Counted from the first letter of the stretch, positions 8,871 to 18,056 are shown. The stretch: DNA of 64,000 bases from CADEDV01 sp964437415 (GCA_964437415.1 CAYTGN010000014.1:1-64000); one strand, 5' to 3'. A program made the numbers and translations. Notes: generated by a model from the sequence alone, not told the origin.

Positions 8871-8891
8871 TTTATTTCTGATAAAAGCTGA

Positions 8892-8922
8892 AAGGAGTGC
8901 CATCATACGGCGCTCCTTTTTT
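8892..8922 (+). terminator. Terminator of clpC
   Basis: AGGAGTGCC and GGCGCTCCT pair with one G-U around a six-base loop and are followed by TTTTTT. The end of the T-run overlaps the proposed cmk promoter box. Confidence 0.8.
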
Positions 8923-8929
8923 ACTTTTG
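8922..8929 (+). promoter_or_regulatory. Promoter -7 box for cmk (TACTTTTG)
   Basis: Matches the Bacteroidota -7 consensus TAnnTTTG. It ends 16 bases before the cmk ATG, giving a very short leader. No clear -33 TTTG is seen, so the assignment is tentative. Confidence 0.5.
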
Positions 8930-8945
8930 CCATATCACCTGATAT

Positions 8946-9629
8946 ATGGCAAAGAAGGTCATTATTACTATAGACGGCTGGTCGAGTTGCGGCAAAAGCA
9001 CTTTAGCCAAACAACTTGCTAAGGCATTGGGCTATGTGTATGTGGACAGCGGCGCTATGTACCGGGCTATCACTTTGTATTTTCTTCGCAACAATGTTGA
9101 TATTTCAGATAAGAAAGAGGTGAAGGATGCGCTGAAGAGTATCAACCTTGAATTTGTATTCAATACCCAGTCGCAGCGCAGCGAAATATTTCTGAACGGG
9201 GAGAATGTGGAATACCTGGTCAGGGATCTGATCATTGCGGAAAAAGTAAGTGATGTGGCGGCTGTCAAAGAAGTGAGGGAATTTGCCGTGGCCCAGCAGC
9301 AAAAAATGGGCGCCAATAAAGGCATCGTGATGGATGGACGTGACATCGGCACGGTGGTGTTTCCCAAAGCTGAATTAAAGATATTCATGACAGCCGATAA
9401 TGCGATCCGGGTAGAGCGGCGCTTCCGGGAATTGTTTGAAAAAAATCCCAATATCTCTATTGAAGAAGTAAAGAATAATCTTGAAATGAGGGACTACATT
9501 GACTCAAACCGGGAGATCAGCCCCCTGAAAAAAGCCAGAGATGCGGTATTGTTAGACAATACAGAACTAACAGAGGATCAACAATTTAAAATAGCTTTGG
9601 GATGGGCAAAAGAAAAAATTTCTTCCTGA
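8946..9629 (+). CDS. cmk: Cytidylate kinase
   Basis: Phosphorylates CMP and dCMP with ATP in pyrimidine nucleotide recycling. The 227-residue protein has the P-loop GWSSCGKST at 11-19, the CMP-binding segment VDSGAMYRAIT, the conserved MDGRDIGTVVFP and the lid region RVERRFRELFEKNP, followed by NREISPLKKARDAVLLDNT typical of CMP kinases. Length is normal. Confidence 0.97.
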   Translation: MAKKVIITIDGWSSCGKSTLAKQLAKALGYVYVDSGAMYRAITLYFLRNNVDISDKKEVKDALKSINLEFVFNTQSQRSEIFLNGENVEYLVRDLIIAEKVSDVAAVKEVREFAVAQQQKMGANKGIVMDGRDIGTVVFPKAELKIFMTADNAIRVERRFRELFEKNPNISIEEVKNNLEMRDYIDSNREISPLKKARDAVLLDNTELTEDQQFKIALGWAKEKISS

Positions 9630-9901
9630 ATTTTGGCCCTACACTTGCAAATTTTATTTATTGTATCTACTTTGTGATCGATTCTTCTTTTATAAAGTAC
9701 CCACTTATCCTCTACCCGAAAGGCCTGCCTTATTCAATATCTCCGACCGGCTAAGATTTAAACTTTGATTAAAGCGTATTAGGGATTAAACTCCCTGAGA
9801 TTTTTTATACTACGATCCTTCCTATCTGGAATGCCTCCTTTTTCATCCTGCTGATTAACCGGATCAAAAAGCAATTTTTTTTCATTTTAAAACCTTGAGG
9901 C

Positions 9902-11674
9902 ATGAAAACAATTACACTTAACAAAAAGCTTTTTAAGCTGCTGCTGTTAGCCGTTGCAATGTTTGCATCGGGCAGCCTGTTGGCGCAGACAGCAACTATC
10001 ACACCGGCGAATGCAGTTATTGCTGTCAATGGATCACAAACCTTTACAGTTGTAACAACTGGTTTTGGAGCTAATGACAATAACCGGTCTTTCAGTTATA
10101 CCATTACCGGTCCCGGCGCCACTATTCCTGCGACCCCAACCGTATTTAACTGTACAAGCGGTTGCAATAGCGAAGGACATGGTTTCCAATTCCCAACTGC
10201 GGGGGTTTACAACGTAGCAGTAACTGTTACACAAACCCAGGGAGGTTCTGCTGTTGCTGCAACTTCAACTACCATAACAGTAGTAGCAGCTCCGCCTTTA
10301 GCTGGTGGTCCAACAGCTTCGGCTAACCCATGTGTTGATGGAGGAACAGCAATCACTTCATCAACCTGCCCACAAGGCAGTTTCTCTGCCAGTTTCCAAA
10401 ACGGGGTTGTAAATATTAACAATGGAAATAGCGGACTTTCCGCCGGATCGGTTTGGAGGTTCACAAATGTTTCTAACATTGATGGCGACCAAATCAATGC
10501 AACGGTGAGAATTGACACCATATTCAGGGCTGTGCTTGCTGAACTTGATGATGATGATGCACAAGATGAAAACGGCGATGAAACACTTCAGACTTTCTTT
10601 GCTCCGAGGATTGACCCGCTGGGCAGCCTCGGCACAACAAATCAAAACGGATATGTACAGTTTACTATCGAATTCTGGAGAAATGGCTGGGTTGACACTG
10701 CCAAACTGAACGGTATCAGGTATTCTCACTTTGATATTGACGGCCAATACGGCAACACCAGGAACAATCCCAGTTATTATTTCCGTGAGACAGGGGCTGT
10801 AAAAAATAATTTCGGCAGCATTTCTGTAACCGCAAATGCAAATACTGAACTGACAGTGTACAATTATTCTTCAGGTGGAAATAACTGGTCAGGGTTTGCT
10901 GGCACCATTTGTAACCGCTCTAACTTTTCCAGGTATGCAGAAGTGGCTTCCACTTTCAACTACCCCATTCAGCAATCTTCTGTAACTGTAAGAATGGGAT
11001 ATGATTACCAGGATCTGCCACAAAGTGGCACATATGGCGATCAGGCAGCCCGTCTCTATGCATCTAAATTCGAATGTTTCAGCTTCCCAGAGGAGATCAT
11101 ACTTCCTGTGAAACTGCTGAGCTTTGCCGGCAGCTTCCGCAACCAAATGACAACCCTGAACTGGGAAACTGCTGATGAAGTGAATTTTGATGGCTTCCAG
11201 GTTGAAAGAAGCAGCGATGGTTCTTCATTTGCACCCGTGGCCACACTGGCTGCAAGAGGAACTTCCGGTTCATCTAAACAACAATACCAGCACATTGATG
11301 ACCTGTCTGCTGTGAGCGGTACTGTGTTCTACTACCGTCTCCGCATGAATGATCTTGATGGCAAATACAAATACAGCAATGTGGTCATGATCCGTAAGGA
11401 ACAGAAGAGCATCAATGGCATCACGCTGAACCCCAACCCTGTTATCCGCGGCGGAATGGCCAATGTACGCTTCAGCGCTGCCGGCACCGCTAACGTTGAG
11501 TTGAGGGTAGTGGATATGACAGGAAAAGTATTGCTGAAACAACAAGGCAAAGTGTTTGAAGGAAACAACGGTATTTCTATCAATAATCTTGACCGTCTGC
11601 AACCAGGCATGTATATGCTGCAGTTGGCAAACGGTAATGAACTGACCGCTGTGAAGTTCACCATCGTTCGCTGA
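9902..11674 (+). CDS. Secreted T9SS cargo protein with PKD/Ig-like N-terminus
   Basis: 590 residues with a signal peptide (MKTITLNKKLFKLLLLAVAMFASGSLLAQ). Residues about 30-130 resemble a PKD or Ig-like beta domain (ITPANAVIAVNGSQTFTVV). The middle, near 140-390, is Asn/Gly-rich and unassigned. Then comes a fibronectin-like segment common in Bacteroidota surface proteins (LPVKLLSFAGSF, LNWETADEVNFDGFQVERS). The last 80 residues form a Por secretion C-terminal sorting domain (LNPNPV, LQPGMYMLQL, KFTIVR), so export is by the type IX system with likely surface attachment or release. The 272 bases upstream hold no other gene. Substrate unknown. Confidence 0.88.
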   Translation: MKTITLNKKLFKLLLLAVAMFASGSLLAQTATITPANAVIAVNGSQTFTVVTTGFGANDNNRSFSYTITGPGATIPATPTVFNCTSGCNSEGHGFQFPTAGVYNVAVTVTQTQGGSAVAATSTTITVVAAPPLAGGPTASANPCVDGGTAITSSTCPQGSFSASFQNGVVNINNGNSGLSAGSVWRFTNVSNIDGDQINATVRIDTIFRAVLAELDDDDAQDENGDETLQTFFAPRIDPLGSLGTTNQNGYVQFTIEFWRNGWVDTAKLNGIRYSHFDIDGQYGNTRNNPSYYFRETGAVKNNFGSISVTANANTELTVYNYSSGGNNWSGFAGTICNRSNFSRYAEVASTFNYPIQQSSVTVRMGYDYQDLPQSGTYGDQAARLYASKFECFSFPEEIILPVKLLSFAGSFRNQMTTLNWETADEVNFDGFQVERSSDGSSFAPVATLAARGTSGSSKQQYQHIDDLSAVSGTVFYYRLRMNDLDGKYKYSNVVMIRKEQKSINGITLNPNPVIRGGMANVRFSAAGTANVELRVVDMTGKVLLKQQGKVFEGNNGISINNLDRLQPGMYMLQLANGNELTAVKFTIVR

Positions 11675-11736
11675 TAAAAAGAAATTTCGGGATACCCGTA
11701 CAGATGTTAAAGCTCAAGGTTTTAACCTGACCAATC

Positions 11737-11764
11737 AGGGGCGGTGTAACAACCGCCCCTTTTG
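11737..11764 (+). terminator. Terminator of the first T9SS cargo gene
   Basis: GGGGCGGT and ACCGCCCC form a perfect 8-bp GC-rich stem around a six-base loop, followed by TTTT. Confidence 0.8.
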
Positions 11765-11770
11765 TTTATA

Positions 11771-11804
11771 AAAAATGACCTTCTGCTGTCCGAAGGTCAT
11801 TTTA
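11771..11804. terminator. Bidirectional hairpin between convergent genes
   Basis: AAAATGACCTTC and GAAGGTCATTTT are perfect inverse arms with an eight-base loop. On the minus strand the stem runs into a T-rich tail, so it probably ends the FKBP gene transcript and can also back up the plus-strand terminator next to it. Confidence 0.75.
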
Positions 11805-11832
11805 AATTTTTACGGTGATTAGTTTAATGCTG

Positions 11833-12594
11833 CTACTGGTTATTCTCAGCAGGTTGCTCCAGCACTGGTTTTGCCTTTTTCACTTCCAGCAGTTCCACAA
11901 CAAAGGTCAGCATAGAGCCGCCGGGGATAGGGCCGTAGTCATGAATACCATAACCAAGGTTGTGAGGGATATAGAATTTGTATTTGGAGCCAACACTCAT
12001 GTATTGTAAACCTTCTGTCCACCCGGGAATCACACGGTTCAGTGCAAAAGTGATAGGCTGCCCGCGGCTATAAGAATCATCAAAAGGGGTTCCATCAAGC
12101 AATGTGCCTTTATAATGACAGGTGACGCTGTCAACCGCAGTCGGTTTTTCTCCTGTTCCTTCTGTGATCACTTCATATTGCAGACCGCTGGGGCTGGTCT
12201 TTATTTCGGGTCTCGTTTTATTCTTTTTCAGGAAAGCGGTTCCGGAATCAATGGTAGCTTTTGATTTTTGTTCCTGCATTTTATTGATGTAGCTGTTCAT
12301 AACAGTGTTGCAAACATTTTCATCCAATAAAGTTTTCTTGCCGCCAAAAACATCACTCATGGCTTTTGTAACAAGTGTACTGTTCAGTTTACTGATGCCT
12401 TGTTGTTTATAAAAACTGGCCACACTTACACCCACTGCATAGCTTGCAGAATCAGATAAAGTTTTCAAAAGTGGCGGTGCAGGAGTTGCGGGTTTGGCAA
12501 CAGGTTTTGCTGCAGGCTTTGTGGTAGTTGTTTTGGTTTGGGCAAAAACCGCAACAGGCAATGTCATCGCAAGGAGGAATACTATTTTTTTCAT
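11833..12594 (-). CDS. FKBP-type peptidyl-prolyl cis-trans isomerase, exported
   Basis: Prolyl isomerase that helps fold exported proteins. From the ATG at 12594 the 253-residue protein starts with a signal peptide (MKKIVFLLAMTLPVAVFAQ), a Lys/Pro/Ala-rich linker, an N-terminal FKBP dimerisation region (SASYAVGVSVASFYKQQG) and a C-terminal FKBP domain with DGTPFDDSYSRGQP, VIPGWTEGLQ and YGPIPGGSMLTFVVELL. This is the FkpA/Mip arrangement. A TATTTTTG box lies just upstream. Confidence 0.92.
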   Translation of the reverse strand: MKKIVFLLAMTLPVAVFAQTKTTTTKPAAKPVAKPATPAPPLLKTLSDSASYAVGVSVASFYKQQGISKLNSTLVTKAMSDVFGGKKTLLDENVCNTVMNSYINKMQEQKSKATIDSGTAFLKKNKTRPEIKTSPSGLQYEVITEGTGEKPTAVDSVTCHYKGTLLDGTPFDDSYSRGQPITFALNRVIPGWTEGLQYMSVGSKYKFYIPHNLGYGIHDYGPIPGGSMLTFVVELLEVKKAKPVLEQPAENNQ

Positions 12595-12612
12595 AAGAAT
12601 GTAAATTACCCG

Positions 12613-12620
12613 CAAAAATA
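12613..12620 (-). promoter_or_regulatory. Promoter -7 box for FKBP gene (TATTTTTG)
   Basis: On the minus strand TATTTTTG fits TAnnTTTG and lies 19 bases upstream of the chosen ATG, which also supports the shorter start of the FKBP gene. Confidence 0.45.
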
Positions 12621-12691
12621 CAGGTTGGATGATGAATAGCCTTGCCGGTAATCAACTAATTTCGGGGCCGCCTTAACCTAAATAAGAAATT

Positions 12692-13129
12692 ATGGAATCT
12701 TTTAACAGGGCATTGCAGGTTCGCTGGTCCGACCTCGATCCTAATTTTCATGTTCGCCATTCTGTCTATTATGACTGGGGCGCCTGGTGCAGGTTAGAAT
12801 TCCTGAATGAGATCGGCTTTTCGGTTCAAGTGATGCAGCAACTGCAGATCGGCCCGATTATTTTTCGTGAAGAGTGTGTTTTCCGGAAGGAGATCAGGAT
12901 GAATGATAAAGTGGTCATTGAACTAAATATCCTGAAAGCAAAAAAGGATTTTTCACGACTTAGTTTTCAGCATCGCATCATGAAAAACGGAGATTTATTG
13001 GCAGCTATACTCACAGTTGATTTTACCTGGATGGATATGGTGAAACGAAAGCTGGCTGTTTTGCCGGAAGAAATGCAGGAGAAATTTTTGGAGGCGCCTT
13101 TGGCCGAAGATTTTCAGTGGATAGACTGA
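12692..13129 (+). CDS. Acyl-CoA thioesterase, hotdog fold
   Basis: 145 residues of the 4HBT/thioesterase-like hotdog family. The N-terminus carries the family signature VRWSDLDPNFHVRHSVYYDW, where the Asp and His in DLDPNFHV correspond to the active-site turn of 4-hydroxybenzoyl-CoA thioesterases, and a long central helix follows (GAWCRLEFLNEIGF). It would hydrolyse an acyl-CoA; the acyl chain cannot be told. It converges on the next gene with a single base between their stop codons. Confidence 0.85.
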   Translation: MESFNRALQVRWSDLDPNFHVRHSVYYDWGAWCRLEFLNEIGFSVQVMQQLQIGPIIFREECVFRKEIRMNDKVVIELNILKAKKDFSRLSFQHRIMKNGDLLAAILTVDFTWMDMVKRKLAVLPEEMQEKFLEAPLAEDFQWID

Positions 13130-13130
13130 T

Positions 13131-14516
13131 TTATTTTTGCGTTAAGTGCCTCACTTTATGTGGAAATCGTGCTGCATAGCCATTTACCAGGTTGCGTATG
13201 TAAGAATTTTCCTGGTATGGGGTAAGCAATTCTTTCAGCGATTCGCAATGAGTGATGGCAATATCTCCGGGAATATAACCCATTCCATAAAATTTTCCTT
13301 TTTCCACAAGAATACAGGAAAGGTCGTCACCATTTAATCCTTTTTCAACAATGGCAAAACTTGGTTGCTGCTGCAAGGAATCCAGCGCTTCAAGCACACG
13401 GTTATTGTAATCAGTAATTGATTCTTTCTTTTCACAAGCCCCGTTGCATTGCTGTTCTTTCATTCCCTCGCAGGCGATATGTTCTTTTTGCATAAAACAA
13501 AGTTTGGGGCATAGCTTGTGTTCCTTCATTAGTTTTCGCAGAATGGCATGCCCATCTGTTAAATAATGGAAACTATACACCGGGTTCAGCCTGTTGCGGT
13601 TTTTTTCAATGGCCAGTCGCAAATAACCATTCTGGTCTTCGTAGCAAAAAATGCCATACACATCTTCCCAGCGCTTTTGGGAGTAATTGAAAATGGGCCA
13701 GCGTTTTTTTATTTCGGTTGATTCAAGAATATGGGCCATCAGTTCCGTACCGGTAGGCTGAAAACTGATGCCATAGGTGTGGCGCAGGAAATTTTGTTTT
13801 TGCCTGCTCTCAGAATTGTTGCTGAAATGGCTGTTCACCCGGTAGCGGATATTGCTGGCCTTTCCCACATAGATCACCTTGCCTTTTTCATTATGAAAAT
13901 AATACACACCCGGTGTATAGGGCAACTGTTCAAAATCATTTTTTGGCACATTAGGAGGCAACACTGCTTCTTTTGAATTACGTTGAAGGCTTTTCGGTAT
14001 AAACTCTTCCCTGTCATTTTCAAGCAGCAATTGAAAAATTTTTACGGTCGCAGCAGTGTCTGCCCAGGCACGGTGATGGTCTTTCATCTCTATGCCTAGG
14101 GAATGAGCTAAGTTGCCGAGACTGTAAGAAGGAAGTCCCGGGATGATCTTCCGGCTAAGCCTGACGGTGCAAAGTTTTTTGTTGTTGAGAGTATAACCGC
14201 ATTGTGCCAGGTGTGCTTTCACAAAGGAATAATCGAAGTTCACATTGTGCGCTACGAATATTTTATCTTCCAGCAGGTTGAAGATTTGTTCAGCAACCTC
14301 ATCAAACACCGGGGCATCCGCCACCATTTTATCGGTGATGCCGGTCATGCTTTGTATATAATAAGGAATGGGCTGGCAGGGATTGATGAGTGTTTCAAAT
14401 TTTTCAGTCACTTTTTCCCCGTCAAACACATGTATGGATATTTCCGTGATGCCATTGGCAGCAGCATAGGAACCGGTGGTTTCAATATCAACAATAGCAT
14501 ACATGGTCTTCTGCAT
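13131..14516 (-). CDS. DEDDh exonuclease fused to GIY-YIG nuclease (DnaQ/Cho-like)
   Basis: 461 residues joining two nuclease modules. Residues 1-170 are a DnaQ-type 3'-5' exonuclease with DIETTG (Exo I), AHNVNFDYSF (Exo II) and HHRAWADT (Exo III, His-Asp). Residues about 195-275 are a GIY-YIG domain (GVYYFHNEKGKVIYVGK, then HILESTEIKKRWP) like the N-terminal nuclease of UvrC and Cho. The C-terminal 180 residues include a Cys-containing stretch and match no domain I can name. Such fusions probably act in DNA repair; the exact role is inferred. A second in-frame ATG four codons in (MYAIVDIETTG) could be the start. Confidence 0.9.
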   Translation of the reverse strand: MQKTMYAIVDIETTGSYAAANGITEISIHVFDGEKVTEKFETLINPCQPIPYYIQSMTGITDKMVADAPVFDEVAEQIFNLLEDKIFVAHNVNFDYSFVKAHLAQCGYTLNNKKLCTVRLSRKIIPGLPSYSLGNLAHSLGIEMKDHHRAWADTAATVKIFQLLLENDREEFIPKSLQRNSKEAVLPPNVPKNDFEQLPYTPGVYYFHNEKGKVIYVGKASNIRYRVNSHFSNNSESRQKQNFLRHTYGISFQPTGTELMAHILESTEIKKRWPIFNYSQKRWEDVYGIFCYEDQNGYLRLAIEKNRNRLNPVYSFHYLTDGHAILRKLMKEHKLCPKLCFMQKEHIACEGMKEQQCNGACEKKESITDYNNRVLEALDSLQQQPSFAIVEKGLNGDDLSCILVEKGKFYGMGYIPGDIAITHCESLKELLTPYQENSYIRNLVNGYAARFPHKVRHLTQK

Positions 14517-14571
14517 CAGGACTGCTAATTTCGTAAAAATTTACTTGCCGGTGAAGGAAGAAAAATTCATC

Positions 14572-15498
14572 ATGTTTCGCAACAGGCTGGAAAAAGTTTA
14601 CCGGCATTTATCCAAACAGGCCAAAAGACAGGGCATAAGCTGTTACAGGCTTTATGACCATGATCTTCCCGAGTTTCCTCTTTGTATAGAGATATATGCC
14701 GATAAGCTTTATATAGCCGAGTATAAACGCAGGCATGGCATGACAGAAGAAGAACATGACGAATGGATGGAACGGACTATTGAAACAGCTGAGAATGTAC
14801 TCTCTGTTGATAAGTCGTTGGTCTTTCTCAAACTCAGGCAGCGCAAGCCGGGCCGCCTGGGACAATATCAAAAAGTTGACAAAGCCCGGCATGAAATTGT
14901 CGTGGAAGAGAACGGACTAAAGTTCATTGTCAACCTGAGTGATTATCTTGATACAGGCCTTTTTCTTGACCACCGGATCACAAGGCAAATGGTAAGAGAA
15001 AAATCAGCAGGAAAGAAAGTGCTGAATTTATTTGCCTATACAGGTTCTTTTTCCGTGTATGCAGCAGCAGGAGGCGCAGCAGAAGTGGTAACGGTTGACT
15101 TGTCAAAAACCTATCTCGCTTGGGCTGAAAAAAACATGCAACTGAATGGATTTGCTAACCTGGGGCGATACCGGTTTGTTCATGCAGATGTGAAACAATA
15201 CCTGAAACAAATACCCGGTGGCTATTTTGATATAATCGTCATGGATCCTCCTACATTCAGCAACAGCAAAAGAATGGAAGATTTTTTAGACATTCAGCGG
15301 GATCACCCGGAGCTGATCAATGTTTGTATTACGGCATTAATACCTGGGGGCCAGCTATACTTTAGTACCAACTTCAGAAAATTCAATCTGGAACAAGAAA
15401 AACTTCCTGCTGACACCATAAAGGATATTACCAAAGCCACAACACCCTTTGATTTTGAGGGCAGGTTATTCCGCTATTGTTACCTTATTACCAGGTGA
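14572..15498 (+). CDS. rlmK: Stand-alone RlmK-like 23S rRNA methyltransferase
   Basis: S-adenosylmethionine-dependent methyltransferase of 308 residues from the ATG at 14572. It lines up along its length with the C-terminal half of E. coli RlmKL, which makes m7G2069 in 23S rRNA: CYRLYDHDLPEF, YLDTGLFLDHRI, NLFAYTGSFSVYAAAGGA (SAM site), VDLSKTYLAWAEKNMQLNG, DPPTFSNSKRMEDF and the end CYLITR. The N-terminal RlmL and THUMP domains are absent, so this is a split form. The frame also runs up to 14476 inside the neighbouring antisense gene; a GTG at 14551 is another possible start. Confidence 0.88.
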   Translation: MFRNRLEKVYRHLSKQAKRQGISCYRLYDHDLPEFPLCIEIYADKLYIAEYKRRHGMTEEEHDEWMERTIETAENVLSVDKSLVFLKLRQRKPGRLGQYQKVDKARHEIVVEENGLKFIVNLSDYLDTGLFLDHRITRQMVREKSAGKKVLNLFAYTGSFSVYAAAGGAAEVVTVDLSKTYLAWAEKNMQLNGFANLGRYRFVHADVKQYLKQIPGGYFDIIVMDPPTFSNSKRMEDFLDIQRDHPELINVCITALIPGGQLYFSTNFRKFNLEQEKLPADTIKDITKATTPFDFEGRLFRYCYLITR

Positions 15499-15605
15499 CA
15501 ACGGCTTTTGAATGACCGTTTACTAAATGGGAGGCCCCATTCGCTAAGCTTATTCGCTCAGCCCGGGAGGTCATGTATACTTTTAGGGTATTAAAAAATC
15601 AGCCC

Positions 15606-16982
15606 ATGCTACGTTTAATTTTACTTGCTGTTTCTTTCTTCGCCGCAATTTTTGCCGCAACTGCACAAAACGTATTAAAGGTGCAGAGCGGTGCGACACT
15701 CAAAACAACGGGCGGCGTTGTCATTACCCTTCAGGACATGAATCTCGACATTGACGGAACCATCAACCAGGTTGCAGGCGAGGGAAAGATCCGTTTTACA
15801 GGCACAGCCAATAACACTATTGCCGGTAATTCAGCACCGCTGATAGATGTGCTGGAGATAGCCAAAACAGGCAACGCAAAACTATCACTGCTCCGTAATA
15901 TCAGCATTGGAACACAGATCAATTTTGTATCAGGACTGATTGACCTGAATAACAACAATATTTCACTTCAGTCGACTGCATTATTGAACGGCGAGACGGA
16001 GAATAGCCGCATCACGGGAACAGTTGGCGGCTATGTGGAGATAACGCAAACACTAAACAATCCATCCTCTGCCAATCCCGGAAATCTCGGTGCCCTGATC
16101 AGTTCTACCAATAATCTGGGTAGTACGACTATTCGCAGGGGACATATAGCCCAGGGGAATGGCGGTGGCATTTCTAATTCCATCCATCGTTATTTTGATA
16201 TCGTTCCGGCTAATAATGCTGATCTGAATGCCACGCTGCGTTTCATGTATTTTGATGCCGAGCTTAATAATATTGATGAGAACACTGTAGTGATGTTTCG
16301 GAGCACAGATAATGTGAACTGGACCAACGAAGGATTTACCAGCAGAGAGAAGTCCGGTAATTATGTTGAGAAAACAGGAATTGCTGCTTTTTCAAAGTGG
16401 ACACTTTCTTCTGGGTTAAATACTCCCTTACCTGTTCAGTTCACATTGTTCAATGTTCGTTGTGAAGGCAACAAGGTTTTGGTGACATGGAAAACAGCGC
16501 AGGAGATCAATGCCAGTCATTTTGAAGTGCAGCGTAGCAGCAATGGCAACACATGGACAACCATTGGCACTGTGCAGGCGGCGGGCAACAGTAACATACA
16601 ACAATCTTATTCTTTTACAGATATTAATCCATTGATGAATCCAGCCATGTATCGCATTGCAGAAGTGGCGGCCGATGGAAAGCTTTCTTTTACCAGTATC
16701 AATAAAACTGATTGTGGTAACAATTTGGACATGTGGAGGGTATGGCCCAATCCTGTACAGGAACAGCTATTTGTCAATCTGAATGTTGCATCCGGTTCAC
16801 AAGTGATGCTTAAGGTGTATGACAGCAGGGGGGCATTGTTAAGAGAGCAACGCAATGTATTGCTGCCGGGCAACAACCAGTTGAATGTGGATATGCAACG
16901 GTTGCCCTCAGGCACTTATCATGTGCTGGCAATTTGGGGTAACGGACAATCACAAAAATCAGTGAAGGTGATCAAACGATAA
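15606..16982 (+). CDS. Secreted T9SS cargo protein with adhesin-like repeats
   Basis: 458 residues from the ATG at 15606, which opens a signal peptide (MLRLILLAVSFFAAIFAATAQ). The N-terminal 250 residues are strand-rich, with short hydrophobic repeats and many Asn/Gly like beta-helical surface proteins. A fibronectin-like segment follows (LPVQFTLFNVRCEGNKVLVTW, FEVQRSSNG), then a Por secretion sorting domain (VWPNPVQEQLFV, LPSGTYHVLAIW, KSVKVIKR). Both T9SS cargo genes in the window share this tail plan. Function beyond surface export is unknown. A longer start at 15573 is less likely. Confidence 0.85.
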   Translation: MLRLILLAVSFFAAIFAATAQNVLKVQSGATLKTTGGVVITLQDMNLDIDGTINQVAGEGKIRFTGTANNTIAGNSAPLIDVLEIAKTGNAKLSLLRNISIGTQINFVSGLIDLNNNNISLQSTALLNGETENSRITGTVGGYVEITQTLNNPSSANPGNLGALISSTNNLGSTTIRRGHIAQGNGGGISNSIHRYFDIVPANNADLNATLRFMYFDAELNNIDENTVVMFRSTDNVNWTNEGFTSREKSGNYVEKTGIAAFSKWTLSSGLNTPLPVQFTLFNVRCEGNKVLVTWKTAQEINASHFEVQRSSNGNTWTTIGTVQAAGNSNIQQSYSFTDINPLMNPAMYRIAEVAADGKLSFTSINKTDCGNNLDMWRVWPNPVQEQLFVNLNVASGSQVMLKVYDSRGALLREQRNVLLPGNNQLNVDMQRLPSGTYHVLAIWGNGQSQKSVKVIKR

Positions 16983-17009
16983 ACAGGTTGTGGGTTTTCA
17001 TAAATAAGA

Positions 17010-17032
17010 AAGGCCGGCAAATCGCCGGCCTT
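17010..17032. terminator. Bidirectional terminator between T9SS gene and mdh
   Basis: AAGGCCGGC and GCCGGCCTT form a perfect 9-bp stem with a five-base loop between convergent genes. T-rich or A-rich flanks on both sides fit a shared terminator. Confidence 0.75.
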
Positions 17033-17052
17033 CTATATTTCAAAAAAGAATA

Positions 17053-17982
17053 TCATAACGTCTTCAGCACATCATTCATTCCCCGCACAGCATCTGCACT
17101 TTTATTGAAGGCTGCCTGTTCAGTTTCGTTCAGCTTAAAGTCAAGTATCTTTTCCCAGCCATTTTTCCCGATGATGACGGGAACACCCAAACAAATATCT
17201 TTCTGCCCGTATTCACCTTCAAGGGCTACACAGCAGGTGAAGAGCTTCTTTTCATCCCTCACAATTGCTTCCACCATTGCTGCGCCGGCAGCGCCGGGTG
17301 CATACCAGGCAGAAGTGCCGATCAAAGCAGTTAATGTGGCGCCGCCCACCATCGTGTCTTTTACAATTTTCTCCTGCTGTTCTGCAGAAAGGAAATTGGT
17401 AACGGGAACACTGTTCCATGTAGCGAGACGGATCAGCGGTATCATCGTGGTGTCACCATGTCCGCCAACAACCACAGCATTCAGATCAGCCGGAGAACAA
17501 CCGAGGTGCTGGCTCAGTTGATATTTGAAACGGCTGCTGTCAAGTGTACCACCCATACCAATGATCCTGTTCTTGGGCAATCCTGTTGCAGTCAAAGCGA
17601 GGTAGGTCATCGTATCCATCGGGTTGCTGATAACGATGATGATGGCATTGGGAGAATATTTCAATATGTTTTCGCAAACAGTTTTTACAATACCCGCATT
17701 GGTGCCGATGAGTTCTTCTCGTGTCATGCCCGGTTTGCGGGGAATGCCGGAGGTGATCACCACCACATCGCTGCCGGCGGTTTTGGAATAGTCGTTGGTG
17801 CTGCCAACAATTTTTGTATCAAAACCAAGCAGGGTGGCAGTCTGCATCATATCCTGCGCCTTTCCTTCGGCAAGTCCTTCTTTTATATCGAGCAATACAA
17901 GCTCTGTACAAAGTTCTTTACGGGCAATATTATCAGCACAGGTGGCTCCCACAGCACCGGCGCCTACAACAGTTACTTTCAT
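17053..17982 (-). CDS. mdh: Malate dehydrogenase
   Basis: Interconverts malate and oxaloacetate with NAD in the TCA cycle. 309 residues of the LDH-like MDH type: Rossmann motif VVGAGAVGATCA near the start, GIPRKPGMTREE where the Arg after GIP selects malate over lactate, SNPMDTMTY, and catalytic His in GGHGDTTM. The ATG at 17982 is preferred over a TTG two codons upstream. A TACCTTTG box lies 75 bases upstream on the minus strand. Confidence 0.97.
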   Translation of the reverse strand: MKVTVVGAGAVGATCADNIARKELCTELVLLDIKEGLAEGKAQDMMQTATLLGFDTKIVGSTNDYSKTAGSDVVVITSGIPRKPGMTREELIGTNAGIVKTVCENILKYSPNAIIIVISNPMDTMTYLALTATGLPKNRIIGMGGTLDSSRFKYQLSQHLGCSPADLNAVVVGGHGDTTMIPLIRLATWNSVPVTNFLSAEQQEKIVKDTMVGGATLTALIGTSAWYAPGAAGAAMVEAIVRDEKKLFTCCVALEGEYGQKDICLGVPVIIGKNGWEKILDFKLNETEQAAFNKSADAVRGMNDVLKTL

Positions 17983-18056
17983 CAGCAAATTATTTATGGT
18001 TGAGGAAAATTATTCCTGCCTGCTCTTAGAGTCTGTGACCGGCAGCCAGGTCGGCG

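Noticed and set aside
14476..14571. Longer start of the rlmK-like gene
   Set aside because: It lies antisense to the exonuclease gene, and RlmK alignment begins after the ATG at 14572.
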